Assembly: GCA_023425025.1 (NCBI GenBank)
Contig: JAFADG010000012.1
Span: 1-64,000 of the forward strand
DNA from: Bacillota bacterium
Lineage (GTDB): Bacteria; Bacillota; Clostridia; Christensenellales; Aristaeellaceae
Direction: 5' to 3'
Length of the DNA stretch: 64,000 nucleotides
Below, one piece after another: positions 24,100-32,224 of this stretch. The first letter of the stretch is position 1. Each line of letters opens with the position of its first letter. The notes under the pieces were generated by a model, which saw only the letters and a list, made by a program, of their open reading frames with translations, had not been told where the DNA came from and did not search any database. Position numbers and translations under genes: made by a program.

Positions 24100-24777
24100 T
24101 CAGTTGGCGGATGCTTCCGGCACGCTGAAAATATGTACCGCCAGCAGCGCCTGGGTGCTGGTTTGGTAGGTGAGCATGACGATGGCATCCACGGTGAGGT
24201 CGGAAAACGTGGCCGCTTCGCCGCCGCTGAACATATTGAAGCCGCCAAACCCGCCCTGGCCCCGTTCCCACTGCCTGTCACCGCCTGCGGGGGGAGTTCC
24301 CTCGGGCCTTGAAGGCGCATTTCCCTGGCTGTCCTGGCCCTGTCTGCCGCCCTGCTGCCCCGCGTCGCCGGAGCCGGGCATCGTGCCTTGGCCCTCGGGC
24401 CGTGCGCCCTGCTTGGTGAGGGTTACGGCATTGGTAATTTGAACGGTAACCAATTCCCCGGTCAGGGTCAGGCTGCCGGCAAAATTCCATCCGCCGCGCT
24501 GCTGGCCGTCATTTCCGGCCGGCGGGTTTCCGCTCTGCCCATTGCTGCTCTGCCCGCCGGCATTGCCCTGGTCCGGCATCTGCGGCATATCCATGGTGGC
24601 GATGGCAACGGTAACATAATCGCCGTCGATTTGGGTCACCTTGCCAAAGAAGATGGAGCGGTCGGTTTGCTCACCTGTGGTTTCGGCCATGCCAGGCAAA
24701 GCCAATGGGGTGACAAGCAATGCAAGAGCTGTAATCAGCGCCGCCAAAGAGCGCATCCTGTGTGATTTTGTCAAAGG
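24100..24777 (-). CDS. Secreted Gly/Gln/Pro-rich protein of unknown function
   Basis: About 225 residues. A signal peptide (RSLAALITALALLVTPLALPGMA) is followed by a short domain (FFGKVTQIDGDYVTVAIATM), a low-complexity stretch rich in Gly, Gln, Asn and Pro, a second beta-rich segment (LTGELVTVQITNAVTLT), another low-complexity stretch, and a C-terminal segment (FSDLTVDAIVMLTYQT). The start is TTG at 24777, 9 bases after AAGGAGGTG; an ATG at 24756 is also possible. I do not recognise a family beyond similar Clostridial secreted proteins. Confidence 0.65.
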   Translation of the reverse strand, partial: PLTKSHRMRSLAALITALALLVTPLALPGMAETTGEQTDRSIFFGKVTQIDGDYVTVAIATMDMPQMPDQGNAGGQSSNGQSGNPPAGNDGQQRGGWNFAGSLTLTGELVTVQITNAVTLTKQGARPEGQGTMPGSGDAGQQGGRQGQDSQGNAPSRPEGTPPAGGDRQWERGQGGFGGFNMFSGGEAATFSDLTVDAIVMLTYQTSTQALLAVHIFSVPEASAN

Positions 24778-24865
24778 GACACACCTCCTTGAGGATGGGA
24801 TTTTGTAGCATTCCCATCTTAATGGAGGCATGTGACGGTTCTATGTACAGACGGTGAAGGATAGG

Positions 24866-25306
24866 TTATTCTTCCGCCCGCTTGTCGCTGAGGATGTTGA
24901 TAAAAAGGCCGGCCAGCACAATCAGGCCGCCGGCCAGCGTACCCGCGGAGAACTTGTGCAGCAGAAAATAATCCAGCAAAAGGCCCGAGAACAGCTGGCC
25001 CACAAAGATGAGCAGCGTCAGCTGCGTGGCGGGCAGCCGGTGGGCAACAATGTTGAGCGCGTACACACTGACAAGGCCCAGCACACCGCCCAGGTACATG
25101 GTGATGCTGCCGCCCGGCGCGGGAAAGACCGCGTTTGCCGCGGCGCCCATGGCAAGGAATATAATGAGAGAGCCCAACAGGCCGGTAATGTAATTCATCA
25201 GCGAGCTGTAGGGCGCGCCGCACTTTTGCGCCAGCCGGGCATTGCACATGCGGGCCAGCACAATGGTCACGCCGCTGAGTAGCACGCCTGCGATCGCGAT
25301 TACCAT
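24866..25306 (-). CDS. DUF606/YdcZ-type DMT transporter subunit B
   Basis: A 146-residue protein with about five membrane helices (VIAIAGVLLSGVTIVLA; YITGLLGSLIIFLAMG; TMYLGGVLGLVSVYALN; LLIFVGQLFSGLLLDYF; AGGLIVLAGLFINI). It is half the size of a usual DMT transporter and pairs with the next upstream gene. The ATG at 25306 overlaps the stop of subunit A, so the halves are made together. Substrate unknown. Confidence 0.83.
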   Translation of the reverse strand: MVIAIAGVLLSGVTIVLARMCNARLAQKCGAPYSSLMNYITGLLGSLIIFLAMGAAANAVFPAPGGSITMYLGGVLGLVSVYALNIVAHRLPATQLTLLIFVGQLFSGLLLDYFLLHKFSAGTLAGGLIVLAGLFINILSDKRAEE

Positions 25307-25713
25307 AGCAGCATCACCCCCACGCCCACGGCAATCAAAACAAGGCTGAAAGCCTTGGCCATTTTGAATTTCCGTTTTGCAAAGCCCCACAGGCCGAACT
25401 GGTCAAAGACCATGGAACAGACCAGCTGGCCCAAAAGTGTCAGCGACAGGGTGACGGTGACGCCCAGAGTGTTAACGCCCAGGTTGCTGGTAACCACCGT
25501 AAAAATGCCCAGCGCGCCGCCCATATGCATCCATAAGGGGGCGCGCCGCTTTTGAAAAAGGGTGCGAATGGTCAAGGGCAGCACGCAAGCAAGGCCCGCC
25601 ACATGAATGATCACCGTGGCATAGGGGTTGCCGTATACCTGGCTTAATTGCGCGTTGAACAAATTCATAATGGAATATAAAAAGCCGACAACAGCGCCCA
25701 TTACTTGGGGCAT
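25300..25713 (-). CDS. DUF606/YdcZ-type DMT transporter subunit A
   Basis: A 137-residue, five-helix protein of the DUF606 family (GAVVGFLYSIMNLFN; VAGLACVLPLTIRTLF; LGVTVTLSLTLLGQLVCS; KAFSLVLIAVGVGVMLLW). It overlaps subunit B by several bases, and follows YitT by 15 bases, so all three membrane proteins share one transcript. Probably a heterodimer with inverted halves (inference). Confidence 0.82.
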   Translation of the reverse strand: MPQVMGAVVGFLYSIMNLFNAQLSQVYGNPYATVIIHVAGLACVLPLTIRTLFQKRRAPLWMHMGGALGIFTVVTSNLGVNTLGVTVTLSLTLLGQLVCSMVFDQFGLWGFAKRKFKMAKAFSLVLIAVGVGVMLLW

Positions 25714-25728
25714 TTGAGCACCTCCAGT

Positions 25729-26589
25729 TTATAGTACCCCCCTGAACCCTTTGCCGATAATTTCGCCGGTATTGGTGATCAATATAAAGCAGCGGGGGTC
25801 CACTTCCTTGGCAAACATGCGCAGGCGAACGGCCTGGGTGCGATTGACGACCGCCAGCAGCACGGTGCGGTTTTCATGGGTATAAGCGCCCTCACCGTTT
25901 AATATGGTTGCGCCACGGTGCAGCTCATTGACAATAAAGCGGAGGATCGGGTCGGGGCTGGAGGTAATGATGTGAAAACATTTGTTGGTCTTTATGTTTT
26001 CCAGCACCAGGTCGATCAGCAGCGCCTTGATGAGCAGGCCCAGGATGGAGAACAAACCTGTTTCCACGCCGAAGGCAACCAGCGCGCCCAGGGTGATGAT
26101 AAAGTCAACGGCGAACAGGGCGTTGCCAATATTCAGAGAGGAGCATTTTTTCAGGATCATCGCGATGATGTCCGTGCCGCCGCTGCTGGCGCCGATGTTG
26201 AAAAGCAGGGCCGAGCCCACCGCCGGCAGGGATACAGCAAAAATCAGCTCCAGCAAGGGCTGGGTGGTCAGCGGCTTTGCCAGCGGCACCAGGGGTTCCA
26301 GCGCCCATACGATGCCGGACAGCAGCGTGCTGGAATAGGCGGTGCGCACGCCGAAGGAACGCCCAAATACGGCAAAGCCCAGGATCAGCAGCGCGGCGTT
26401 GATGATAAACACAAACGATCCCGCTGTCAGCCCGGGCACGTAATGGCCTAAAATAATGGAGATACCGCTGACGCCGCCGGTGGAAAAATGGTTGGGAAAC
26501 TTGAAAAAATAGACTCCCACCGCGATGAACAGCGTACCGATGGTTAAAAGGACGTATTCCTGAAAGGTCTGCCGGGCCGTTTTGGGCAT
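25729..26589 (-). CDS. YitT-family membrane protein
   Basis: A 286-residue protein with about six N-terminal helices (DUF161; starts YVLLTIGTLFIAVGVYFFKF, includes NIGASSGGTDIIAMIL) and a C-terminal DUF2179 domain from about residue 205 (HRGATILNGEGAYTHENRTVLLAVV). Members are common in Firmicutes; their transport role is not proved. First gene of the operon with the two DUF606 genes. Confidence 0.88.
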   Translation of the reverse strand: MPKTARQTFQEYVLLTIGTLFIAVGVYFFKFPNHFSTGGVSGISIILGHYVPGLTAGSFVFIINAALLILGFAVFGRSFGVRTAYSSTLLSGIVWALEPLVPLAKPLTTQPLLELIFAVSLPAVGSALLFNIGASSGGTDIIAMILKKCSSLNIGNALFAVDFIITLGALVAFGVETGLFSILGLLIKALLIDLVLENIKTNKCFHIITSSPDPILRFIVNELHRGATILNGEGAYTHENRTVLLAVVNRTQAVRLRMFAKEVDPRCFILITNTGEIIGKGFRGVL

Positions 26590-26686
26590 GGGTGAATTCC
26601 ACTTCCTGATTCAGCATTGGCATTTATGCGGACAAATCATACCATGTTCTATCAAGGGCCGCAAGGGGAATCTGGGACATGCTTTC

Positions 26687-26705
26687 ATTGTATGCAGTAT
26701 ACAAT
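26687..26705. promoter_or_regulatory. Inverted repeat upstream of yitT, possible GntR-type site
   Basis: ATTGTAT-GCAGT-ATACAAT, 7-bp arms with 5-base spacer, about 100 bases before the YitT start. The GTAT...ATAC shape resembles GntR-family operators. The remainder of 26590-26895 is non-coding with one imperfect hairpin near 26728-26770. Confidence 0.35.
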
Positions 26706-26895
26706 TTTAGGTCCATAAAAAACCGCCCCCTTGCCTTTGCGTGGAGCGGTTTCAAAGGCGGGGGAAGGGCCCCGGTCCTTGACTTGGCTGCGGTATATAT
26801 CCCGCCCTTCGCCTATCTATTGTAAAGCCAAATTGCTTTGGCACATATATTCCCATTACATTGATCCCATAATTTGAGGTTTTTGAGGATGAGCT

Positions 26896-26933
26896 CCGGG
26901 GAAGGGGCTTTTTTCAATAGGCCCCTTCCCCGG
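26896..26933 (-). terminator. Hairpin after hsp20
   Basis: 13-bp stem CCGGGGAAGGGGC / GCCCCTTCCCCGG with a 12-base loop, 18 bases past the Hsp20 stop. Few T follow on the minus strand. Confidence 0.6.
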
Positions 26934-26951
26934 CAAACAACCGCGAAAACA

Positions 26952-27428
26952 TTAGTTATTCCCCGTGATCGTCTCCTGGCCGTTGCCGCCGATTAAGATA
27001 CGGCGCTGGGTTTTTGCGGGTTCGGGGGCGTTCTTGGGCAGCAGCACGGTGAGAACGCCGTTTTTGTAGTCGGCGGTGATGTTGTCCTGCTGGATGCCAT
27101 CCAGGCTGAAGCTGCGTTCCATGCGGCCCACGCGGCGCTCGCAGTAGAGGTAATTGTCCTTTTCCTCCTTGCGTTCCTTGGAGGCGTTGGCGGTAATGGT
27201 CAGGACATCGTTATCGACGGTGAGCTCGATTTGCTCCTCGCTGACGCCGGGGAGCTCGGCCTCCAGGAGGTAGTGGTCGGCTTTGTCCTTGACGTCGACC
27301 CGAAAGCCGGCGCTGCCCACAAAGTCGCTCATGTCAAAGAAGGAACGGAAGAAATTGTCGCTGAGCAGGCTATTGGCCAAGCTGCGGCCCACATCCCTAC
27401 GGCCCCGGAAGGGAATCAAAGTATACAT
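26952..27428 (-). CDS. Small heat-shock protein, Hsp20/alpha-crystallin family
   Basis: A 158-residue ATP-independent chaperone that holds unfolded proteins. The alpha-crystallin domain covers about residues 38-135 (FRVDVKDKADHYLLEAELPGV, and GVLTVLLPK as the family end-motif), with a short N-terminal arm and a C-terminal tail ending near RRILIGG, which holds the IxI oligomer motif. The open frame goes to 27491, but AAGGAGG sets the ATG at 27428. The promoter carries a CtsR box, so it should be induced by heat through CtsR loss. Confidence 0.92.
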   Translation of the reverse strand: MYTLIPFRGRRDVGRSLANSLLSDNFFRSFFDMSDFVGSAGFRVDVKDKADHYLLEAELPGVSEEQIELTVDNDVLTITANASKERKEEKDNYLYCERRVGRMERSFSLDGIQQDNITADYKNGVLTVLLPKNAPEPAKTQRRILIGGNGQETITGNN

Positions 27429-27512
27429 ACGTAAACCTCCTTCAAATCTTTTCTTGTTTTTATTTGGGTGGGAGGGGAACCCTTTTTGCATCGGTCCCCT
27501 GTCCGTGGCTTT

Positions 27513-27542
27513 ATTCTATTTTAAAAGTCAAAGAAGGTCAAA
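27513..27542 (-). promoter_or_regulatory. hsp20 promoter with CtsR box
   Basis: On the minus strand TTGACC (27536-27541), 17-base spacer, TAGAAT (27513-27518). The CtsR heptad repeat AGTCAAA-GAA-GGTCAAA (27526-27542, plus strand) covers the -35 and part of the spacer. CtsR itself is not in this window. Confidence 0.8.
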
Positions 27543-27662
27543 GTAAAATTCCGGGCAATAACGTTCATGATGAGCAAAAAATCAAATGAAATCTAGATAT
27601 ATCTTCTGTTTCCTGAAAAAATCAAAGAATATCAGAGCTTGACCAATACGGTATAGTAATAG

Positions 27663-27688
27663 GGAAAGGTCAAACTTTTGACCTTTCC
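27663..27688. repeat. 12-bp perfect palindrome containing CtsR-like half-sites
   Basis: GGAAAGGTCAAA (27663-27674) and TTTGACCTTTCC (27677-27688) with a 2-base centre, between hsp20 and tilS. The GGTCAAA heptad is the CtsR half-site, here inverted rather than direct. The rest of 27543-27788 is AT-rich and non-coding. Confidence 0.6.
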
Positions 27689-27788
27689 GGCGGCCTGTTC
27701 TCGCGGGAATTCAAAATAATGCGGAAAGAGATGAAAAAAAAGCGCGCAAACACTTGCGCCCAAAGGAGGAAGCGGTTACAATAGGCGC

Positions 27789-29243
27789 ATGAAAACCATC
27801 ATGCGATCTGCGCTTATGCCGGCTTTGGTCAGGGAACTCACGCCGTACGGCTTATTTCGCGGCGGCAGCGTGCTGCTTGCGGGGGTATCGGGCGGTGCGG
27901 ATTCTGTGGCCCTGTTGTATGCCATGGCGATGCTGCGGTCTTCGCATGATTTTTCATTGACGGCGGTGCATGTGGAGCACGGCCTGCGGGGCGAAGCGTC
28001 AGAAGCCGACGCGGCCTATGTCCGGGACTTGTGCCAAAGCCTTCAGGTTCCGCTGAAAATGTATGCGGTGGATGCGAGGGCGGCCATGGCCGGGCATTCC
28101 CAGGGGGCGGAGGAGGCGGCGCGGGTGCTCCGCTACGGCTGCTTCCAAAAAGCCATGGCGGAAGCAAAAGGCGCGGCCATCCTGACGGCGCACCACGGCG
28201 GCGACCAGGCGGAAACGGTGCTGATGCATTTGCTGCGCGGCGCCGGGCCCGGCGGGCTTTCGGGCATCGCTAAAAAATCGCCCTTTGCCGGCGGGCTGCT
28301 CATTCGGCCCCTGCTTTCCTTCACCCACGCGCAGCTGTGCGGCGCTCTTGAAGAAGAAGGCATTCCCTGGCGGGAGGATGAGACCAACGCGCTGCCCCAG
28401 GGGCTGCGCAACAAACTGAGGCTGGAGCTCCTGCCGGCGTTGGAAGAACTGTCTCCCGGCTGCACGCAGGCGATGGGCCGCACGGCCTCCCTTTTATCGG
28501 CGGAGGAGGACTGGTGGCAAAGCGAGGCGGAAGCGTTTTTAAAACGCAACGCCAGGCTGGAAAAGGAGTACTGCTTCATACTGCGCCGGCCGCTTGAAAA
28601 CCGCCACCGGGCGTACATCCGCAGAATCCTCCGCACATTTTACGGTACGGCCATGGAAAAAATGGGTATCCTTATAGATAGGGGAATGGTTTCCCTGGAG
28701 CTTTGCAAAACCGAGGAGCTGGCGGATTGCCTTACGGGCGCAGGCGGCGACGTCGTGAACCTGCCGGGAGACGCCCGGGGAGAAAGAAGCGATCAAAGGC
28801 TGTTCCTGCTTCCCCCCAAAACGGAAGCTCCATCCCCGGAAACATCCCTTTCCCTGACCGGTGCCACTTGGTTTGCGAACGCGGTCTTTCACGCCCGGCC
28901 CTGGCAGAGCGGCATGCCTTTGGGCGATGGCATAAAGTGCCAGGCGCTGGATAAAAATGCGCTTAAGGGGGCCGTGGTGCGGTTTAGGCGGGCGGGAGAC
29001 ATCTTCCCGCTGCTTCACGGCCGGGGCACGCAAAAGCTGAAGGAAACGTTCAGCGGCCATCATGTGGACAGGCCCCTGCGGGACCTGCTGCCCATCGTCG
29101 CCGCGGGTGAAACAGTGCTGTGGGCGCCGGGGATAGGCGCGTCAAACGCCGCCGCTATCCAAGCCGATACCAAGGACGGCATATGGCTGACATACGCGGG
29201 ATTATTGCCCTGGGAGACTGCAAAAGACGATCAAGACGAATAA
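27789..29243 (+). CDS. tilS: tRNA(Ile)-lysidine synthetase
   Basis: Converts C34 of the AUA-reading tRNA-Ile to lysidine, with ATP and lysine. The 484-residue protein has the PP-loop SGGADS (34-39), the VHVEHGLRG and TAHHGGDQAET motifs, and C-terminal TilS domains (VRFRRAGD, KLKETF). An AAAGGAGG lies 19 bases before the ATG, further than usual; no closer in-frame start exists. A TACAAT ends 6 bases before the ATG, so a short or leaderless transcript is possible. hpt follows after 16 bases, the common Firmicute order tilS-hpt-ftsH. Confidence 0.92.
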   Translation: MKTIMRSALMPALVRELTPYGLFRGGSVLLAGVSGGADSVALLYAMAMLRSSHDFSLTAVHVEHGLRGEASEADAAYVRDLCQSLQVPLKMYAVDARAAMAGHSQGAEEAARVLRYGCFQKAMAEAKGAAILTAHHGGDQAETVLMHLLRGAGPGGLSGIAKKSPFAGGLLIRPLLSFTHAQLCGALEEEGIPWREDETNALPQGLRNKLRLELLPALEELSPGCTQAMGRTASLLSAEEDWWQSEAEAFLKRNARLEKEYCFILRRPLENRHRAYIRRILRTFYGTAMEKMGILIDRGMVSLELCKTEELADCLTGAGGDVVNLPGDARGERSDQRLFLLPPKTEAPSPETSLSLTGATWFANAVFHARPWQSGMPLGDGIKCQALDKNALKGAVVRFRRAGDIFPLLHGRGTQKLKETFSGHHVDRPLRDLLPIVAAGETVLWAPGIGASNAAAIQADTKDGIWLTYAGLLPWETAKDDQDE

Positions 29244-29259
29244 AAAAGGAGAATGGCTT

Positions 29260-29817
29260 ATGCACAGCGGCGCAAAAATATATGCCGACCTGGAATCGGT
29301 GCTGTTGACAAAAGAGGAGATCAAAGCGGGCGTACAAAAGCTTGGCGAAACCATAGCCAGGGATTACGCCGGCAAGGAACCGGTGATGATCGGCATTCTA
29401 AAGGGCGCCATACTGTTTTACTCCGACCTGATCCGGTGCATCGATTTGCCGCTGAAGACGGAGTTCATGGCCATCTCCAGCTACGGCAGCGCCACCAAGA
29501 CCTCCGGGGTGGTGCGTATATTGAAGGATCTGGACAGCGACATTACGGGACAGGATGTTTTGATCGTGGAGGATATCGTGGATACGGGGCTGACGCTCTC
29601 CTACCTGATCCGCGCCCTGTCCGAGCGCAAGCCGGCCTCTATCCGCATCGTTACCCTGCTGGACAAGCCGGCCCGCCGGAGGGTGGAGCTGAAACCCGAC
29701 TATTGCTGCTTTGAAATTCCCGACGCGTTTGTGGTGGGCTATGGCCTGGACTACGATGAGAAGTACCGCAACCTGCCGGATATCGGCATTTTGCATCCCA
29801 GAATTTACAGCAAATGA
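29260..29817 (+). CDS. hpt: Hypoxanthine phosphoribosyltransferase
   Basis: Salvages hypoxanthine and guanine to IMP and GMP using PRPP. The 185-residue enzyme has the PRPP loop VLIVEDIVDTGLTL (about residues 100-113), the SSYGSATKTSG loop and the DKPARR segment. AAAAGGAG precedes the ATG. It lies between tilS and ftsH, the standard cluster in Firmicutes. Confidence 0.95.
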   Translation: MHSGAKIYADLESVLLTKEEIKAGVQKLGETIARDYAGKEPVMIGILKGAILFYSDLIRCIDLPLKTEFMAISSYGSATKTSGVVRILKDLDSDITGQDVLIVEDIVDTGLTLSYLIRALSERKPASIRIVTLLDKPARRRVELKPDYCCFEIPDAFVVGYGLDYDEKYRNLPDIGILHPRIYSK

Positions 29818-29829
29818 CGGGCGGGAAGT

Positions 29830-29858
29830 TTGCTTTCCTACCTTGATTGTGCTATAAT
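29830..29858 (+). promoter_or_regulatory. Promoter of ftsH
   Basis: TTGCTT (29830-29835), 17-base spacer, TATAAT (29853-29858) with an extended TGC just before it. It lies 33 bases ahead of the ftsH start, so ftsH has its own promoter besides read-through from hpt. Confidence 0.65.
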
Positions 29859-29891
29859 GATAATTCAATTTGACAGAAGGAGGACCCGGTT

Positions 29892-31889
29892 TTGAAGCGC
29901 ACATCCAGAGGTTTTATGGGCTATGTTGTGCTCATCAGCGCATTCATACTGATCGCGGTTCTTTTGAACGGCGGTTTTGGCATTACAGAAAACAAAAGAA
30001 TCGAATACCCACAGCTGTTGGAAATGATAAAGGAAGATCAGGTGGCCAAGGTGGCCATCCTCGGCAACAGCCTGTACGTTATGAAGCGCGACAGCAATGT
30101 GGCGCAGGCCGACTTCCCCAACAGGAATTATGACTATGAGACCACCATCGGCGGCGACTTTTTGGAGACTGCCCGGCAGATGGAGGCCACAAAGCGCGGC
30201 GTTTCCATTGATGAGATCTCCGTGAAGGATCTTGGCTTCAGCGTACAATATCCCAAGCCGCCGGAAACGCCCTGGTTTGTGGACTTTTTGCCCTTCCTTC
30301 TGATCATGGGCATCTCCGTGCTCTTCTGGTTCATTATCATGCGCCAGCAGGGCGGGGGCAACAGCAAGGTCATGAACTTTGGCAAGAGCCGCGCCCGCAT
30401 GGTGGATGCCAGCAAGAACCGCATCACTTTTGCCGATGTAGCCGGCGCGGATGAGGAAAAGGAAGAGCTTCGCGAAATGGTGGACTTTTTGCGCAGCCCG
30501 CAAAGCTATACCGAAATGGGCGCGCGCATCCCCAAGGGTGTGCTGCTGGTGGGTCCTCCCGGCACAGGCAAAACGCTGCTTGCAAAGGCCGTGGCCGGCG
30601 AGGCCAACGTGCCCTTCTTCACCATATCCGGTTCCGACTTTGTGGAAATGTTCGTGGGCGTCGGCGCCAGCCGTGTGCGCGACCTGTTTGAACAGGCCAA
30701 GCGCGCCGCCCCTGCCATCGTGTTCATCGATGAAATCGACGCCGTGGGCCGTCACCGCGGCGCAGGCCTTGGCGGCGGTCACGACGAACGCGAGCAGACA
30801 TTGAATCAGCTGCTGGTGGAAATGGACGGCTTCACCACCAACGAAGGCGTCATCGTCATGGCGGCCACCAACCGCCGCGACATTCTGGACCCCGCGCTTT
30901 TGCGCCCCGGCCGCTTCGACCGCCAGGTGACGGTGAACTATCCCGACATGAACGGCCGCGTGGATATTTTAAAGGTGCATTCCCGCGGCAAGCCCCTTTC
31001 CCGCGATGTGGATTTTGAAAACGTGGCCAAGCGCATGCCCTACGCCACCGGCGCCGACCTGGAAAACGTGATGAACGAGGCCGCCATATTGGCCGCTCGC
31101 AGCCGCAAGAAGGAAATCGACCAGCAGATGCTGATTGACGCCATCGCCAGGGTGCAAATGGGCCCCGAAAAGCGTAGCCACAAGGTCAACGAAAAGGACA
31201 AGAAGCTGGTGGCCTACCATGAGGCCGGCCACGCCATCGTCGCCCATGAGCTGCCGGGCTGCGACGAAGTGCATCTGATCACCATTGTGCCCCGGGGCCA
31301 GGCCGCCGGCCACACCCTGGCTTTGCCCGCTGAAGAGCGGGACAACATGGGCCGTAACACCCTGCTGGATACCATCGCCATGATGCTGGGCGGCCATGCC
31401 GCCGAGCAGGAGGCGCTGGATGACATTTACACCGGCTCCTCCTCCGACCTGAAGCGTGCCACGGAGCTGGTCCGCCGCATGGTCACCCAGTTCGGCATGA
31501 GCAACGTTTTGGGCACCATTTACCTGGGCAACGACCAGGAAGTGTTTGTTGGCATGGAGTTTGGCCACACCAGGGAATACTCCGAGGAAGTAGCCAACCA
31601 GATCGATAAGGAAGTGCGCCGCCTGCTGGACGAAAGCTATGAAAAGGCCCGCAAGATCCTGCGCGACAATATGGAAAAGCTCCACGCCGTGGCCAACGCG
31701 CTGCTCAAGCACGAGACGCTTTCCCGCGCCGAGTTTATTGCGCTGATGGAGGGCAAGGAGCTGCCCGAGCCCGACAAAAAGTATCAGCGGTCCGAGCCCG
31801 ACAAGACGGCGGACAAGAATGAAAAGCCCGCCGCCCCCAAGCCGGACATGCGGCGCATCCTTACCGGGGACCATGGAGGGCAAATATAG
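29892..31889 (+). CDS. ftsH: ATP-dependent zinc metalloprotease FtsH
   Basis: Membrane protease that removes damaged membrane proteins and short-lived regulators. The 665-residue protein has two N-terminal membrane helices (about 8-28 and 127-149) around an outer domain, an AAA+ module with Walker A GPPGTGKT (221-228), Walker B VFIDEID, the SRH region TNRRDILDPALLRPGRFDR, and the zinc site HEAGH in the peptidase domain. The start is TTG at 29892, 8 bases after AAGGAGG. The C-terminal tail is Lys/Pro/Glu-rich. A perfect hairpin terminator follows. Confidence 0.96.
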   Translation: MKRTSRGFMGYVVLISAFILIAVLLNGGFGITENKRIEYPQLLEMIKEDQVAKVAILGNSLYVMKRDSNVAQADFPNRNYDYETTIGGDFLETARQMEATKRGVSIDEISVKDLGFSVQYPKPPETPWFVDFLPFLLIMGISVLFWFIIMRQQGGGNSKVMNFGKSRARMVDASKNRITFADVAGADEEKEELREMVDFLRSPQSYTEMGARIPKGVLLVGPPGTGKTLLAKAVAGEANVPFFTISGSDFVEMFVGVGASRVRDLFEQAKRAAPAIVFIDEIDAVGRHRGAGLGGGHDEREQTLNQLLVEMDGFTTNEGVIVMAATNRRDILDPALLRPGRFDRQVTVNYPDMNGRVDILKVHSRGKPLSRDVDFENVAKRMPYATGADLENVMNEAAILAARSRKKEIDQQMLIDAIARVQMGPEKRSHKVNEKDKKLVAYHEAGHAIVAHELPGCDEVHLITIVPRGQAAGHTLALPAEERDNMGRNTLLDTIAMMLGGHAAEQEALDDIYTGSSSDLKRATELVRRMVTQFGMSNVLGTIYLGNDQEVFVGMEFGHTREYSEEVANQIDKEVRRLLDESYEKARKILRDNMEKLHAVANALLKHETLSRAEFIALMEGKELPEPDKKYQRSEPDKTADKNEKPAAPKPDMRRILTGDHGGQI

Positions 31890-31898
31890 CCTTCAGCT

Positions 31899-31926
31899 CC
31901 CCGAAAATGATTCTTCATTTTCGGGG
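31899..31926 (+). terminator. Terminator after ftsH
   Basis: 12-bp perfect stem CCCCGAAAATGA / TCATTTTCGGGG, loop TTCT, followed by ATTT. Confidence 0.7.
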
Positions 31927-32224
31927 ATTTGCGTTGTTCCCTTGTAGCCCTGCGAACCTGCCTGCGCTTTGCCTGGCCGGATTGCAGGGCTACGGCCGGC
32001 GAATGGCGTAATACTATTTCCAAACATTATTTCGTCGTTGCGGCAGTACTTTTCGCGCAGTGCTGCGTCGTTCTCCGCTCAACGTAGCGCGGCGTTGTTT
32101 CGCTCCAACTCCTTGCCCTGCATCGAAAACTCCTCGCCGCTTTGGATGCAGTAATGTTTTCCATTAGTATGAGGGAGTTCATGGGGAGCAGTATCGGTTG
32201 TTGATTTCCCGGAGGGAGGCATTC
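31927..32224. other. Non-coding gap between ftsH and the PHP gene
   Basis: A GTAGCCCTGC / GCAGGGCTAC inverted repeat sits at about 31946-31993. The stretch 32030-32155 is rich in short CG-containing palindromes (GCGCGGCG, CGCGCAGTGCTGCG) and looks like part of a dispersed element, though no second copy is seen in this window. The 61-codon plus frame here has no ribosome site and is not called a gene. Confidence 0.4.

Noticed and set aside
31969..32154. 61-codon frame in the gap after ftsH
   Set aside because: No ribosome site or promoter and the sequence is made of short palindromes; treated as non-coding.
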